A DNA stretch of 64,000 bases from Nannochloris sp. 'desiccata' (GCA_019044685.2 JAGTXX020000002.1:496001-560000), one strand, 5' to 3'. Numbered from the stretch's first letter, positions 32,734 through 43,440 are shown. Notes: generated by a model from the letters alone, not told the origin. Numbers and translations: made by a program.

Positions 32734-33617
32734 TTTTTATCAGAGATTTGCTGTTTTAATTGAGTGATGGAAAAATAAAAACACCGCTATAGATCTTATT
32801 CTGCCCTAGTAGATTTTTACCAGCTTTACACTTGTATTCTGTCCTCCAAAAAGCCAGAATTAGCGATGCAAGCTGTACTCAAAGCCAATTTAGAAACCTA
32901 AAAATAACGATTTCGATACAGGAGCGAACCAAGCAGGAATTCTGCTATGATATAGTACCTATCAAGATGATCAATTCAAAAAATATTTTGCAAGAGCGAA
33001 GAAGTGCAGCTATTTGAGGTGGGCTTCTCGGTCTCTCTCCACCAGCAGCCTGGCAGTAGCAGCGACCGGCAACAGGACAGCAGATGAAGAGAAGTACGGA
33101 TTCAAAATGCAAAACTACTCTTCGGACAGCGTACAATCTTGTATTGGGTTGTCGAAAACGCAACGCTGGTGCTTGGAGGCGAACGCGTCAAGCTATTTTG
33201 ACTCGCGGCCCAGTTCCGCCGCCGGCAGTAGAGGCGGACAAAATATCCATGCTCAGTTCTTACCTCTCCTTCTACGCTGCGCTTTCATAATTGCCATCAG
33301 GGATCGCAAACGGCATGCTTTCCAACCTGTGCTCGAGAGCGTTCGCTTTTTCTTCGTCCTTCGGCCTTCGGCCAGGGCTGTAGAGAAATTCTCCAATTAG
33401 AAAGTCGAGTCAAGAGAAGGTTCTAAGACTTCCAACCTGCAGCCTCTTCTGCTGAACTAAAGCGAGCCTCCCGTTCCCTGATCACAATCAATATAGTTTT
33501 ATTACCTAGTAGAGACTCTTGTTTCTGCTCTTCTGAGGTCTGTGCAAGTGCTGCCGCCTCGATTTCTTGTAGTTTAAGCAACTACAGATTCTAGACTTTT
33601 AGTTAAAAACCGCAGAA
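32734..33617. other. Intergenic: divergent promoters of PP6 and HSP70
   Basis: Plus-strand frames here (for example 33014-33400) have no recognisable domain and look non-coding. The right part is the HSP70 promoter and leader. The region near 33370-33440 has GAA/TTC triplets of heat-shock-element type. Confidence 0.4.
33416..33434 (+). promoter_or_regulatory. Possible heat shock element upstream of HSP70
   Basis: GAAGGTTC at 33416-33423 is one inverted nGAAnnTTCn unit, and a further TTC follows at 33430-33432. It lies about 200 bp before the HSP70 ATG. Only two of the usual three or more ordered units are clear, so this is tentative. Confidence 0.25.
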
Positions 33618-35250
33618 ATGTCAAAGGAAGGTCCCGCCGTCGGTATCGATCTTGGTACCACATACTCCTGCGTGGGTATCTGGTGAGTCTTGAGCTGTGA
33701 AGCCAGGAAAATCTGGCACTTTGTGCTGATGGCCGCCGATGCTTCTAATTGCACCATCTGACTGCTTTAGGCGTTCTGGGTTCCTGATTCTTTGTTCTTC
33801 TTCTTTATTCAATCTGCAGGCAAGGAGATAGAGTTGAAATTATCCCTAACGAACAGGTGGGTATTCATAAAAGGCTGAATTTGCTTGAGATTATGCAGCA
33901 GCCTTGACCAGTCATCTTTCTGGAATCTTCTGGAATTTTGACAGATCAGTGTATTGAGGTTGATGAATGGGACTTCAACATTAGCTGTTACAATTTCTGC
34001 CGAGCCTCTGTCTAATATACTCACTGTTTTCTCCAATCTTCCATTCTGCTTCTTTCAGGGAAACCGCACTACCCCCTCTTATGTCGCTTTCACCGACTCT
34101 GAGCGCTTGATTGGTGATGCCGCGAAGAATCAGGTCGCTATGAACCCCACCAATACCGTCTTCGATGCCAAGCGTTTGATTGGACGCAAGTTCAGTGATC
34201 CCGCCCTCCAGCATGACATCTCTCACTGGCCTTTCAAGGTCATCTCTGGCCCCGGTGAGAAGCCCATGATTGGTGTCGATTATAAGGGTGAAAATAAAAC
34301 CTTCAGCCCTGAGGAGATCTCTTCCATGGTCTTAATCAAGATGCGTGACATTGCTCAGGCATTCGTTGGTGCTGACAAGGTCGTCAAGAAGGCTGTCGTT
34401 ACCGTCCCTGCCTATTTCAATGACTCTCAGCGTCAAGCTACCAAGGATGCTGGTGTCATTGCTGGCCTTGATGTCATGCGTATCATCAATGAACCTACTG
34501 CTGCTGCCATTGCCTATGGTCTTGACAAGAAGGGCCAGACTGTTGGTGAGCAAAACGTTCTTATCTTCGATCTTGGTGGTGGTACTTTCGATGTTTCTTT
34601 GCTTACTATTGAGGAAGGAATATTCGAAGTCAAGGCTACTGCTGGTGATACCCATCTTGGTGGTGAAGATTTTGACAACCGCCTCGTCAACCACTTTGTT
34701 CAAGAATTTAAGAGGAAGTACAAAAAGGATATTGTAGGCAACCCCCGTGCTCTCCGTCGTTTACGTACTGCTTGCGAACGTGCGAAACGTACTCTCTCTT
34801 CCGCTACCCAGGCTGCTATTGAAATCGATTCTCTCTACGAAGGTGTCGACTTCTACTCTTCCATCACCCGTGCCCGTTTTGAAGAACTCAACATGGACTT
34901 GTTCCGCAAGTGCATGGAGCCCGTTGAGAAGGTTCTCCGTGATGCTAAGATGGATAAGGGACACGTCCACGAGGTCGTCCTTGTGGGAGGATCTACCCGT
35001 ATCCCTAAAGTACAGCAGCTCTTGCAAGACTTTTTCAACGGTAAAGAGCTTTGCAAATCTATCAACCCTGATGAAGCCGTCGCATACGGTGCCGCCGTCC
35101 AGGCTGCTATCCTCAACGGAGAAACCCACGAAAAGGTCCAAGATCTCCTCCTCCTCGATGTCATCCCCTTATCTCTCGGTCTCGAAACTGCTGGAGGTGT
35201 CATGACGGTGCTCATTCAGCGTAACACCACCATCCCTACCAAAAAGGAAC

Positions 35251-35281
<31 letters not shown>

Positions 35282-35924
35282 TGGTGTGCTTATCCAAGTG
35301 TATGAAGGTGAACGTGCCCGTACTCGTGATAACAACTTGCTCGGCAAATTCGATCTCACCGGCATTCCCCCGGCACCCCGTGGCGTGCCTCAGATCAATG
35401 TGACGTTCGATGTCGATGCCAATGGTATCTTGAATGTTTCTGCTGAAGATAAAGCTGCTGGTGTTAAGAACAAGATTACCATTACCAACGATAAGGGTCG
35501 TCTTTCTAAAGATGAGATTGAGCGTATGGTGCAAGAAGCTGAAAAATACGCTGTTGAGGACGAGGAAGCTAAAAAGAAGATTGAAGCTCGTAATGCTCTT
35601 GAAAACTTGGCGTACTCTACCAGAAACACTATCAAGGAAGGTTCCGTTGCTGAAAAACTCAGTGCTGAAGACAAGGAATCTATTGAAAAGGCTGTGGATA
35701 AAGCAATTGAGTGGTTGGATCACAACCAATTGGCCGAGCTCGACGAGATTGAGCATGAGAAATCTGAGCTTGAGTCTGTGGTAAATCCCATTATTACTAA
35801 ATTGTATCAGGGTGAAGGTGGGGCTGGTATGCCTGGTGGTATGCCTGGAGGTATGCCTGATATGGGAAGTGCTCCTACCCAGGATGGTGGTTCTAGTGGA
35901 CCCAAGATTGAGGAGGTCGATTAA
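33618..35924 (+). CDS. HSP70: Cytosolic HSP70 chaperone
   Basis: Three exons (33618-33682, 33820-33856, 34059-35924) join to about 655 residues. This is an ATP-driven chaperone that binds unfolded polypeptides. The N-terminal phosphate motif [14 protein letters not shown] spans the first splice. [14 protein letters not shown] and [14 protein letters not shown] are the other ATPase signatures. The linker [13 protein letters not shown] leads to the substrate-binding domain. The C-terminus has a GGMPGGMPD repeat and ends EEVD, the TPR-co-chaperone site that marks cytosolic or nuclear members. No targeting signal is present. The two introns near the start are in the place common to cytosolic HSP70 genes of several lineages. 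Strong codon bias towards C-ending codons suggests high expression. Confidence 0.98.
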
Positions 35925-36536
35925 ATTACTCGACCGATAGGCTTGCTTTTTAACTAGGAATTTTCTTTCATTTAGCTTTGATTTCTTCTTAGAATCTACT
36001 ATTATAATTACTAGTAGTAGTTCTGTTACGTAGAATTAATGAGGGCTGTATATGAGGAAAATTGCTGGCTGCAAAGATTATAAAAAAGCAAAATTAGAGA
36101 GAAGAAAATAGTTTGTGGCCATGGCAGGTGGAAATAAAATAACAACGTTTTATTCTTCCTTGTGCCCTGCTTCATGTTTGTTTTCTTGTCTTAATTATTT
36201 ACAAAAAGGGGATGGGATATAAAAGAAGGGGAGAGGAATTAATTCAGTTTGAATTTTTTCTTTCTTTCTTTTCCTCCCCCCCCCCCCCCCCCCCTTTGCT
36301 CTATCTACTTAAAAACCACAACACCTTCATACTTTATATTCATTCAGAGAATCGTATTTGCTTTGTTTTAGTTGTAGTCTAAATAATAAGAGAAATGTAA
36401 TTTCTAAATAACGATCAGATGGTGGACCTCCTTCCACGCGTGAGCTACTTTCTATGTATTTTATATATTCACCTGTTGATTTCGCTTCAGAGCCGCACTT
36501 CCTTGGTAACAATAGAGTAACAATTGCCCCTTGAAT
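35925..36536. other. Convergent 3' region with poly-C tract
   Basis: Spacer between the HSP70 3' end and the helicase-associated-domain gene. It holds a 19-base cytosine run at 36276-36294 after a pyrimidine stretch. Confidence 0.5.
36276..36294 (+). repeat. Homopolymer run of 19 cytosines
   Basis: Nineteen consecutive C bases after TTTCTTTCTTTTCCT. A mononucleotide tract of this length is prone to slippage, so its exact length may be an assembly artefact. Confidence 0.9.
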
Positions 36537-37502
36537 CTAAGAACGCATGCTCCATTTCCAATACGGCACTAACTCTAATTTTCTAACCCGCTCTTCGTCC
36601 ATGTAATGAATGACGTTGCTGTACTTGTCTGATTCTCCTTTTAAACAAGCTTGCCAAGCTCGATAAGCCAGCCGTTGAGAGTCGATCCAAATCCATAATT
36701 TGAGGTGGCTTACTGGAGGTAGTTTCTTGTGTTTATGTGCGTATGTGAATAAAACTTGATAATTTGCTTCCCAAGCGTCTGCTACGGGCTTCCACGACCA
36801 CTGCGGCACTGACTCCAATTTTCTTATACGCTCCTCGTCCATGGAATGAGAGACATCTTCACATTTCTCTGTTCCATTATTTAAACGTGCTTTCCAAGCT
36901 TGATACGCCGTGCGCTGATTCTGGACCCATTTCCCTAAAGTAGGGTGGCTTTGGGGAGGGTGTTCCCCAAACTTGTCAACGTGTTTTACAAGCTCTTCAA
37001 ATCTAGACTGCCATGCACCTTCTTGAGCATCCCAAATTTTCCATGACATGGATTCTAGGATGGCAATCCTTTCAGGAGTCATTTTATTGATGCAAGGCTT
37101 TCCCTGCTCCCAACAAGATTTTGCATACTGCTGAATACTTATCCAGGTTGCCAGGCTGTTTTCGCCGGCCCTCGGCAACCTTCCCTCCTCGCAGTAAAAT
37201 TTATTGGTTTCTTCCAATTTATTAAGCCACTCCTTCTCGCAATTCATACCGCCGTCGCTCCATAAAGAATCCTTGTTTGACAACTCTTGTCGCCGCCACT
37301 CCACATTTGGTACATCATTCTCGTGTACTGATGCAGCACAACTGACCGCAGAATGCCGCTTCAAGGAAATAAAATGTTCATTTCTGTTCAATACAGCAGT
37401 ATAAATTCTCCTATGCTGCTGCAGGCCCAGAGATGTCAAAGGCAATGATCGATCTTGACATCTGTTTCCAAGACACGTGCTTGTCGGCAATCTAAGAGCC
37501 AT
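36537..37502 (-). CDS. Helicase-associated (HA) domain repeat protein, probably organelle-targeted
   Basis: A single open frame of 321 residues. Three units of the small Trp-rich helicase-associated domain (PF03457-type) occur at about 90-150, 160-225 and 240-310. Each shows a W...F..L...  ...G.....P....L..W...QR..Y..W pattern, for example LGKWVQNQRTAYQAWKARL and IDSQRLAYRAWQACL. Each is followed by (M)DEERxRKLExVPxW. The last two linkers are nearly copies of each other, which suggests recent duplication. No helicase domain is present. The first about 60 residues are Arg/Ser/Leu-rich with few acids and look like a transit peptide. Stand-alone HA-repeat proteins are common in algae, and their function is unknown, perhaps nucleic-acid binding. 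Confidence 0.75.
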   Translation of the reverse strand: MALRLPTSTCLGNRCQDRSLPLTSLGLQQHRRIYTAVLNRNEHFISLKRHSAVSCAASVHENDVPNVEWRRQELSNKDSLWSDGGMNCEKEWLNKLEETNKFYCEEGRLPRAGENSLATWISIQQYAKSCWEQGKPCINKMTPERIAILESMSWKIWDAQEGAWQSRFEELVKHVDKFGEHPPQSHPTLGKWVQNQRTAYQAWKARLNNGTEKCEDVSHSMDEERIRKLESVPQWSWKPVADAWEANYQVLFTYAHKHKKLPPVSHLKLWIWIDSQRLAYRAWQACLKGESDKYSNVIHYMDEERVRKLELVPYWKWSMRS

Positions 37503-37698
37503 CAGTGCATTTCTTATTCCTTGTATTTTTATTAAATTTTATAAGCAGTCTCTTCGGATAGTAAGGTGAAGAAAAGCTTATTTACCTTGTGCCTTTTCCT
37601 CTTCTGCAGGACGGTGTCCAAGTTTGTTCCTTTTACAAAACTGCCTTCAGCATCTAAACCTTACATGCTTACTAAAGACTAAAGAGAAAGAAACAAAC

Positions 37699-40023
37699 CT
37701 AAGCTAAATAATTGTATATTTGTGCGTCATCAGGGTCTCTCTCCAGATACTCTCTATCGATCAAACTTTCAATTCTTTTTTTTAAATCTGCACCGACCAC
37801 AGGGAATCTCAACTGCGCTACCAGTTCATTGACCAACAGTTTATGTGCCAGAGTCTTGCGGGTCTTCATGATTCGTACGATGGCTGCATCTACTTGATAC
37901 TGTCGGTCTTGTAGTACAGATTCGTTAGTCTTCGCCTGTTCTTCTGCTGTCTCCTTTAACTGAATCGCATTAATGCGAACCCGATATAACCTGGAGGTGT
38001 AGGCTGAATTAAAGCTAAAATCATCTCCATCCAGTATCTCACGGCCTTTTGGTTCCTTGAGTAGCACTCGTTCTCGGCCACAAGCTAAACTTTGCAAGGT
38101 CCGACGGAGTTCTCGATCTTCCAGCCCTAATGCTGCAACAATGTCAGACAAAGAAAGCTTTTCATCATCATTAAACAGCAGTAAGACTGCAGCTTGGAAT
38201 AAAGAAACGGATAATTCTTTATCTCCGCTATTAAAATGAGCCTTTATGATACAAGTGCCAAGAGAATTAATCCAAGCAAGTTTTCGTCCTGAATGTTTTT
38301 GCAAGTAGTGCTCAGAAAAGACGTGTTGCGCCGCAGCAAGCTCCTCAGGAAGAGCACAATCAAGCACAGGATATGTAGGCCAGAAACCAGAAGTGAGTAC
38401 TTGAACGTTCACGTCAATACCTGGGCATAATTGAGAAAGAGAAGCAGAGGCCGCAGGCGACTTTCGGAAAGACGCCATCGCATCTTTTGAAAGTTCTACG
38501 TCCTTGAACATTCCTTCCAGCTTCGAAGTGAATTGAGACCCACACTCCGCCTTAAGCTTCGAAATTGACGCTTTCTCCGCGTCAATTGAAGCGAATCTAC
38601 CAAGTAAAAGTCGTTTTGCAAGATCCTTTTTGTAAAATGCCTCAAAGACGTCTTTTCCTTGGATATATCTGAAAAGAACTAGAGCCGCATCCACAGAAGC
38701 TTCCACTTCTTCTTCTCCGCCAGTAGGACCCACACCACCAGCACCGGATGCAGCGGCACTTTTTGTGCCGCCACGCAGCGCCACATCCATGAACTTGGCA
38801 AGCAACTCGGCCGGCTTATTTGCTCTTTGATTAATAAACGCTTCAAAGCCTTCTTTTAGCGCATTTGCAAAGGAAGGATTCGAGCTAAACGATTCATGCA
38901 AAGCACGGTCCATTCTCGACTTCAATTTTAAAAGAGAAGGCATCATCTCAGATTCTTTTTCTTCATCCAAAACAATGTGGGCCCCGACTTTTTGAATGTG
39001 CGCTTTAAAGGCTGCACAGAGGGCACGAAGCGCTCCTACTCTAGCACAGAGGCCGTACAACCTCTTTAGATCAGAATAGCGGTCTGTGTTGAGTAAAGAA
39101 TCGAATCCAGAGCCTACAAGCTGCCCGATGTGACCTTCTACAAGGCCGCCCTCAACAGCGGCAATCAGCGGAGCCTTTGTTGAAGGCTCCAAATAAGCAT
39201 CACAACGAGCATATTCTTCGGCTAAACGACGTTCACAATGTTCTAAATACGCAGAAGTTTCTAGCTCTTGAATTAGCCGTTCTCCTTCTGCTGTAAAGTA
39301 GCGTGCTGATCGATCTAAAAAGGGCCATTGGAAAGAGTCGCCATACATTGCAAGATTAGATGTCATTCGTAGTAATTCTTTTAGAAGACCTCGATCCACT
39401 GCTTCCCCATTACGTTCAGCATCTATTAAAGCAAGAAGTCCATCTACAAGCTTGCGTTCGACCTCTGAATGTCTGCCTAAATGGGCACGAAAGAGTTGGA
39501 GACCCATGTCAAAGAGGGAGCGGGTTGGGGATGATGTGAGGACATAGGTGCGGTCAAGGTAGAGGAAGATCTGCCTGATGAGAAGAAGCTGAGAGCAATA
39601 GAGCTCCCAGGTACGGCCTACGTGGTCTAGAAAAGCAAGCGCGTCTAGAGAAGAACGCGAGGCTAACGAGCTGATCATGGTCTCGGCATGATGATCACAG
39701 AGACCCTGGAGCTGGGGATACACTTTTGCAGCCATGTTGTGGACACATAAGTTTTCAACAGCGGTGTAAAGTTCTTCTAAGCTGCAGGAGACTGGACGGG
39801 CGCTCTGAACAGCAGAAACGGCATCCCTTAAACGATCCCAATTTGAAGACTCAAAGTCATCAGGCAGCTTTAGCTGTAGCCGCAATGGTTTAATAACAAG
39901 CTTCTTTGCTGCAACTTTCATCAAGCCTGCATTCAAACAAGTTGTATTTGACACTAAATTGTAACTCAAAATGCAAGTTTGCTTTTCTTCTTTAATTGAT
40001 TGGTGACAAAGAGGTTCAGCCAA
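37699..40023 (-). CDS. CUL4: Cullin-4 scaffold of CRL4 ubiquitin ligases
   Basis: A single 774-residue open frame without introns. CUL4 holds DDB1 with substrate receptors at its N-terminus and the RBX1 RING protein at its C-terminus, acting in DNA repair, replication licensing and light signalling in plants. The N-terminal repeats show LEELYTAVENLCVHNMAAKVY and QIFLYLDRTYVL. The cullin homology domain has GKDVFEAFYKKDLAKRLLLG, FTSKLEGMFKDVELSKD, FWPTYPVLDCALP and HSGRKLAWINSLG. The winged-helix end carries the neddylation site in VRIMKTRK near residue 717, followed by DLKKRIESLIDREYLERD and a final YLA. EDRELRRTLQSLACGRERVL favours CUL4 over CUL3. A Gly-rich insert near 420-440 is local. A TGACCGTCA palindrome lies about 85 bp upstream of the ATG. 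Confidence 0.96.
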   Translation of the reverse strand: MAEPLCHQSIKEEKQTCILSYNLVSNTTCLNAGLMKVAAKKLVIKPLRLQLKLPDDFESSNWDRLRDAVSAVQSARPVSCSLEELYTAVENLCVHNMAAKVYPQLQGLCDHHAETMISSLASRSSLDALAFLDHVGRTWELYCSQLLLIRQIFLYLDRTYVLTSSPTRSLFDMGLQLFRAHLGRHSEVERKLVDGLLALIDAERNGEAVDRGLLKELLRMTSNLAMYGDSFQWPFLDRSARYFTAEGERLIQELETSAYLEHCERRLAEEYARCDAYLEPSTKAPLIAAVEGGLVEGHIGQLVGSGFDSLLNTDRYSDLKRLYGLCARVGALRALCAAFKAHIQKVGAHIVLDEEKESEMMPSLLKLKSRMDRALHESFSSNPSFANALKEGFEAFINQRANKPAELLAKFMDVALRGGTKSAAASGAGGVGPTGGEEEVEASVDAALVLFRYIQGKDVFEAFYKKDLAKRLLLGRFASIDAEKASISKLKAECGSQFTSKLEGMFKDVELSKDAMASFRKSPAASASLSQLCPGIDVNVQVLTSGFWPTYPVLDCALPEELAAAQHVFSEHYLQKHSGRKLAWINSLGTCIIKAHFNSGDKELSVSLFQAAVLLLFNDDEKLSLSDIVAALGLEDRELRRTLQSLACGRERVLLKEPKGREILDGDDFSFNSAYTSRLYRVRINAIQLKETAEEQAKTNESVLQDRQYQVDAAIVRIMKTRKTLAHKLLVNELVAQLRFPVVGADLKKRIESLIDREYLERDPDDAQIYNYLA

Positions 40024-40397
40024 GCTGGATTAAAGGTCTGATTATAATAGAGCTTTTATGAAGGGTTCAATGTTTTGGCCTGGCTTGAAGGTTTCCTCGT
40101 AATCTCTGACCGTCAGTGGCCATCGCGGTGAGCTGTTCAACACGCCAATGGCCCAGGGGGCTTAGCCCCCAGATGGCATAATAAAATGATAATAACTCTA
40201 CGACAGCAACTGTTAGGGGTATAGCCCCATTCATGATGGGATTCAAACTTAGGTCTGCTGTTAAAAGTATTGAAATTTAATGGTCGGTGCGAGTCGACCG
40301 TCTCCGTAAGTAAGCGGCGGTGTTTCTGGAGGGATATATGCGACTTTACAATTCGGATCTTAATAAGGAAAAAATGTGCTAAAATAGAAATTATCGA
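40024..40397. other. Intergenic with two short hairpins and a palindrome
   Basis: Lies between the CUL4 start and the RWP-RK stop. It contains CTGACCGTCAG at 40106-40116, a perfect 6-bp stem with 3-base loop at 40156-40170, and GGGG-TATAG-CCCC at 40216-40228. No gene is seen. Confidence 0.5.
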
Positions 40398-41144
40398 CTA
40401 CGCCTGCCAATCTGTGCTATTATCGCCATCGTCATTTGCTTGGTTTTCCCAGACGGGTGCAGAGTCGGTCCTTTTACTCTTATGAGTCAATTTGTATGCA
40501 GCCTGTCGAAACTTCCTAAAATCTTCATTTAATGGCATTGTAGGATTCTTAAATATCATTTCCTCCAGCTGATGAAGCTGCAAAAGCAGGTTTTCTGCTT
40601 CTCCCTGCAGCGGCGGAATTGATGAAATTGTGAAGTTAAAGAATTTTGCTTAGTTGACGAAAACTACTCAGATTGGCGAATGCACTTATACTTACAGGGA
40701 AGTACTCCATATTTTGTTCTACCACAGTAATTAGATTTCGAATAGACTTTATTTTCCTGTATGGCCATGCTTTCATACCTAGCTGGCGTGTCGCCATTTT
40801 AAAGCGCGTGTTTCCGACATTTAAGTGATCTGCTGCTTGTTGTTGGGGCAGGTGGCCGACTTGCTTTAGATGCTCCAATGTTATAACGCGTTCACCGCTG
40901 CCCTTATGCGTCCTGTGAAGATAGAATAACACAAGTTAGAATGGTGAATCTTTTTAAGCGCTTGACAAAACCATGCAGATACCTCGCATCCGATGGATAC
41001 ACACCTGATAATAACCTCTCCTTCACTTTGATTTTTTCCTTCGGTTTCTACGTCTAACGTATTGATGTTTTCATCAACAGGGTTCCTTGGAGAATCGCTT
41101 GGCATTTCTAATGGTGCGCGCGCCGCTGGTTGACTCATTATCAT
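40398..41144 (-). CDS. Small RWP-RK domain transcription factor (RKD-like)
   Basis: Three exons (41144-41005, 40912-40696, 40604-40398) join to about 187 residues. The RWP-RK domain is at about 55-105: ITLEHLKQVGHLPQQQAADH, then LNVGNTRFKMATRQLGMKAW, then PYRKIKSI. The first exon encodes an acidic leader (DSPRNPVDENINTLDVETEG). The last encodes a charged tail rich in Lys and Asp, without a PB1 domain, so this is RKD-like rather than NIN-like. RWP-RK factors regulate nitrogen responses and gamete development in green plants and algae. The WPYRK core is intact. The start could be ATG 41144, 41138 or an upstream ATG at 41357. The T-rich tract before 41150 suggests leader or intron rather than coding. 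Confidence 0.8.
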
Positions 41145-41658
41145 CTGCCTGCTAATATTGCAATGATTAAATATGATATATAACTTCCAAAAAAAAAATC
41201 TAGCTTTTGAATGAGGAAGGAATAGCTGGGAGAGACTAGAAGGCGAAACGTCGGTCTTCTCAGCTTTCTTCCCAAGGAAGTTCCTTGCCTTCGATAATGC
41301 CGCAGATATTTTTAATAAGCACCTAAGAGGGGCGAACCTTTGCGCTCTGCTTTTCATTTGGCAAAAAGGAGCGCCTTGGATACCTGGATCCGCAGATCTC
41401 GGTTTCAAGCGCCAGGTTTTGCTTGTTACCCTACTGTGTAAAAAAGGTCGTTATCAAAAAAAAAGATCTGAACACAACTTTTTCGCCCATCCTTTCCTTT
41501 GGCCTTAGTGATAAGCTCTTTAGGTTCACTCAATCTATACATCTCGTTTTAACCCCCGTTGCTCCCCTGTTTTAGCTACTACTGCATATTTGCGACCACT
41601 AGTCTCCTCTTTTTGGCTTTCCGGCTTCCCTAAACTCTAAACCCTTTCTTATTCATCT

Positions 41659-42101
41659 ATGACTCGTGCTTCTGGTTCTGCCGGTTTTGCCTATGCAGCT
41701 GATCAATCTCGCTGCTGGCTCCTTACTACGGCCGCTGGCAACCCCTCCACTGCCGCTGCTGCCGCCATGGCCATCACCTTTCTTGTATGATGCATCATTC
41801 ACCATAAAGGTCTCTAACCATCTCCAGTCATGTATGGACACTCTCCATCTCCTGCTGCATGCATGGATAGATCGGAAGTCATTTTAAGACTGCTACTCTG
41901 CCTGTTGACCAATGGGTCAATGTTGTCGCTTTTAAGCTCAACTGCGCCGCCTTGGATGGCTGGCTTGGAGACGATGCTGTCTTCAACACTTTCATCCAGC
42001 AGCTTAGTGAGCTTAACGCCTTGCCCCCTAAGGCTAAGCCATCACACCCTGGAGTATTCCCATTAATACAAACTCCTAAGGCCGCAATTCCTGGATGTTG
42101 A
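41659..42101 (+). pseudogene. ORF relic or unresolved two-exon gene fragment
   Basis: An ATG frame at 41659 gives 43 Ala/Thr-rich residues (MTRASGSAGFAYAADQ...) and ends at TGA. From 41883 a different frame is open for 72 residues with protein-like composition (LPVDQWVNVVAFKLNCAALD, then FNTFIQQLSELNALPPKA) and ends at TGA 42099. No splice pair I found joins them in phase. The second part runs into the left copy of an inverted repeat. The family is unknown, and a gag-like relic is possible but unproven. Confidence 0.3.
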
Positions 42102-42112
42102 GGTCATGCTAA
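42073..42112 (+). repeat. Inverted repeat 1, left copy
   Basis: About 40 bases (CTCCTAAGGCCGCAATTCCT...TGCTAAC) whose reverse complement recurs at 42975-43016 with only a few mismatches and a two-base gap. Confidence 0.75.
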
Positions 42113-42974
42113 CCCCCCCCTGCCTCACTTTTTCCGAGATTTGGAGTTCGTTCGGCAGTTTTTTTTTTGAGCGTTTTGAAGTGATATTCTTGTTTTGATG
42201 CTTGATAAACATTTCTTTATGCTTCCCCCACAGCAATACAACATCAAATCCGAGACAAAATTAAGTTAAGGCGAGTTTTATAGGCACCGCCGTCTGAAAA
42301 TCACCGCCGCCACTGCCGCACCAAAAATATGACCCTATTGCAATTCTTTTTAATGGCTATCTAGCATCTATAATGATGTATATAAGCTATTTAACTAAAA
42401 ATAAGTACGTTTCAGGCCATTGTTTTTGCACAACCTCTTTCAGTTGGTGGCGGATTTTTTTTAGAAATTGTTGCTTTTGAGAAAACTAGGAGCAAAATTT
42501 TCAACTACCAACAGGTTCTAAAGTGTTCTACTATGCTAACAGCACTTATAAATGCTTAAAAAAGCTGTAAAACCAGTAATAAGCTTTTGACGAGAATTTA
42601 AAAACGAACGAATCCCCCGCCCCCCTCTCTCCCTTGAGACAGAGGGGAAAATACACAAGTGCAAGTAAAAACTGAGAGCGAGAAAAAACAGCAGATCAAG
42701 AAATAAAACTTACCCTAGAAATCGTTGCTGATCAACGCTGGCTATCCCCAATCTATAGTATACCCCTCTCCCCTTAAAAATAAGAATGTCTTTGCAAAAA
42801 TTACCTGTATATAGCACGGTGAAAACCAGAAGAATGGTGTCAGCAATTGCATCTAAGAGCAATAGCAAGTGATATTGCCCTCCCAAGAGTCCCTAGCCAG
42901 CGTTGATAATTAATTATTTTAATATTGTATGTCGGTGGAGCGGAAGAACCGAGGTCAAAAATGAGGTCAAAAAT

Positions 42975-43016
42975 GTTAGCATGACCTCAAGATCCAAGAA
43001 TTCCGGCCTAAGGGGA
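42975..43016 (-). repeat. Inverted repeat 1, right copy
   Basis: Reverse-complement partner of 42073-42112, about 860 bases away. Next to it GAGGTCAAAAAT is repeated in tandem (42953-42975). Confidence 0.75.
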
Positions 43017-43230
43017 GGAATAGCATTTATTTATATTTTACAATTAGTTAATCTTCCTTGCCTCAAGCATCAAATTCATGTTGTCTGCAGATGTTGACTT
43101 TGCTGTCGAATTTCTTGGACGGTAGGCAAAATGATGACGTTGAAGTTCAAGAAAACTTCGCGTGGGTGTTTCATAAAGACGTCCCCAATACTCGGCATCA
43201 CTGTTTCATTTGCCGAACGCCATGAAATGA

Positions 43231-43313
43231 GGGAAGCCTTCAAAGCCGCGCCTGATATCTATGTGAAAGTTGCATTTTCTTCAACCCGCTCCCAGGCGTT
43301 CATGATCTCAACC
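43231..43313 (+). repeat. Inverted repeat 2, left arm (relic coding for KAAPDIYVKV...FSSTRSQAFMI)
   Basis: About 83 bases. The plus-strand reading gives KAAPDIYVKVAFSSTRSQAF. The right arm at 43441-43544 gives the same peptide on the minus strand with small indels. The spacer is about 127 bases, so the pair can form a long hairpin. Confidence 0.85.
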
Positions 43314-43440
43314 CCCACAACAGACCGATGCTAGCGGCTCTACCTCCCAGCTCAGTACCCCTTGCATATCTGACTGTACTCTATGTTTTTGCCTGCAACT
43401 TTCTTCAATAACAGAAATAAGTTTCTGTGCCGACGAGGCG

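Noticed and set aside
33014..33400. A 128-codon frame upstream of HSP70
   Set aside because: No domain, no splice link to HSP70 in phase, and the position fits a promoter and leader.
33981..35756. Long antisense open frames across HSP70
   Set aside because: They mirror the biased codon use of the sense gene and have no family features.
40236..40262. B-box-like GTTTGAATCCC on the minus strand
   Set aside because: The flanking bases do not form a T-stem or acceptor stem and no A-box is correctly placed, so neither a tRNA nor a clear tRNA-derived SINE is supported.
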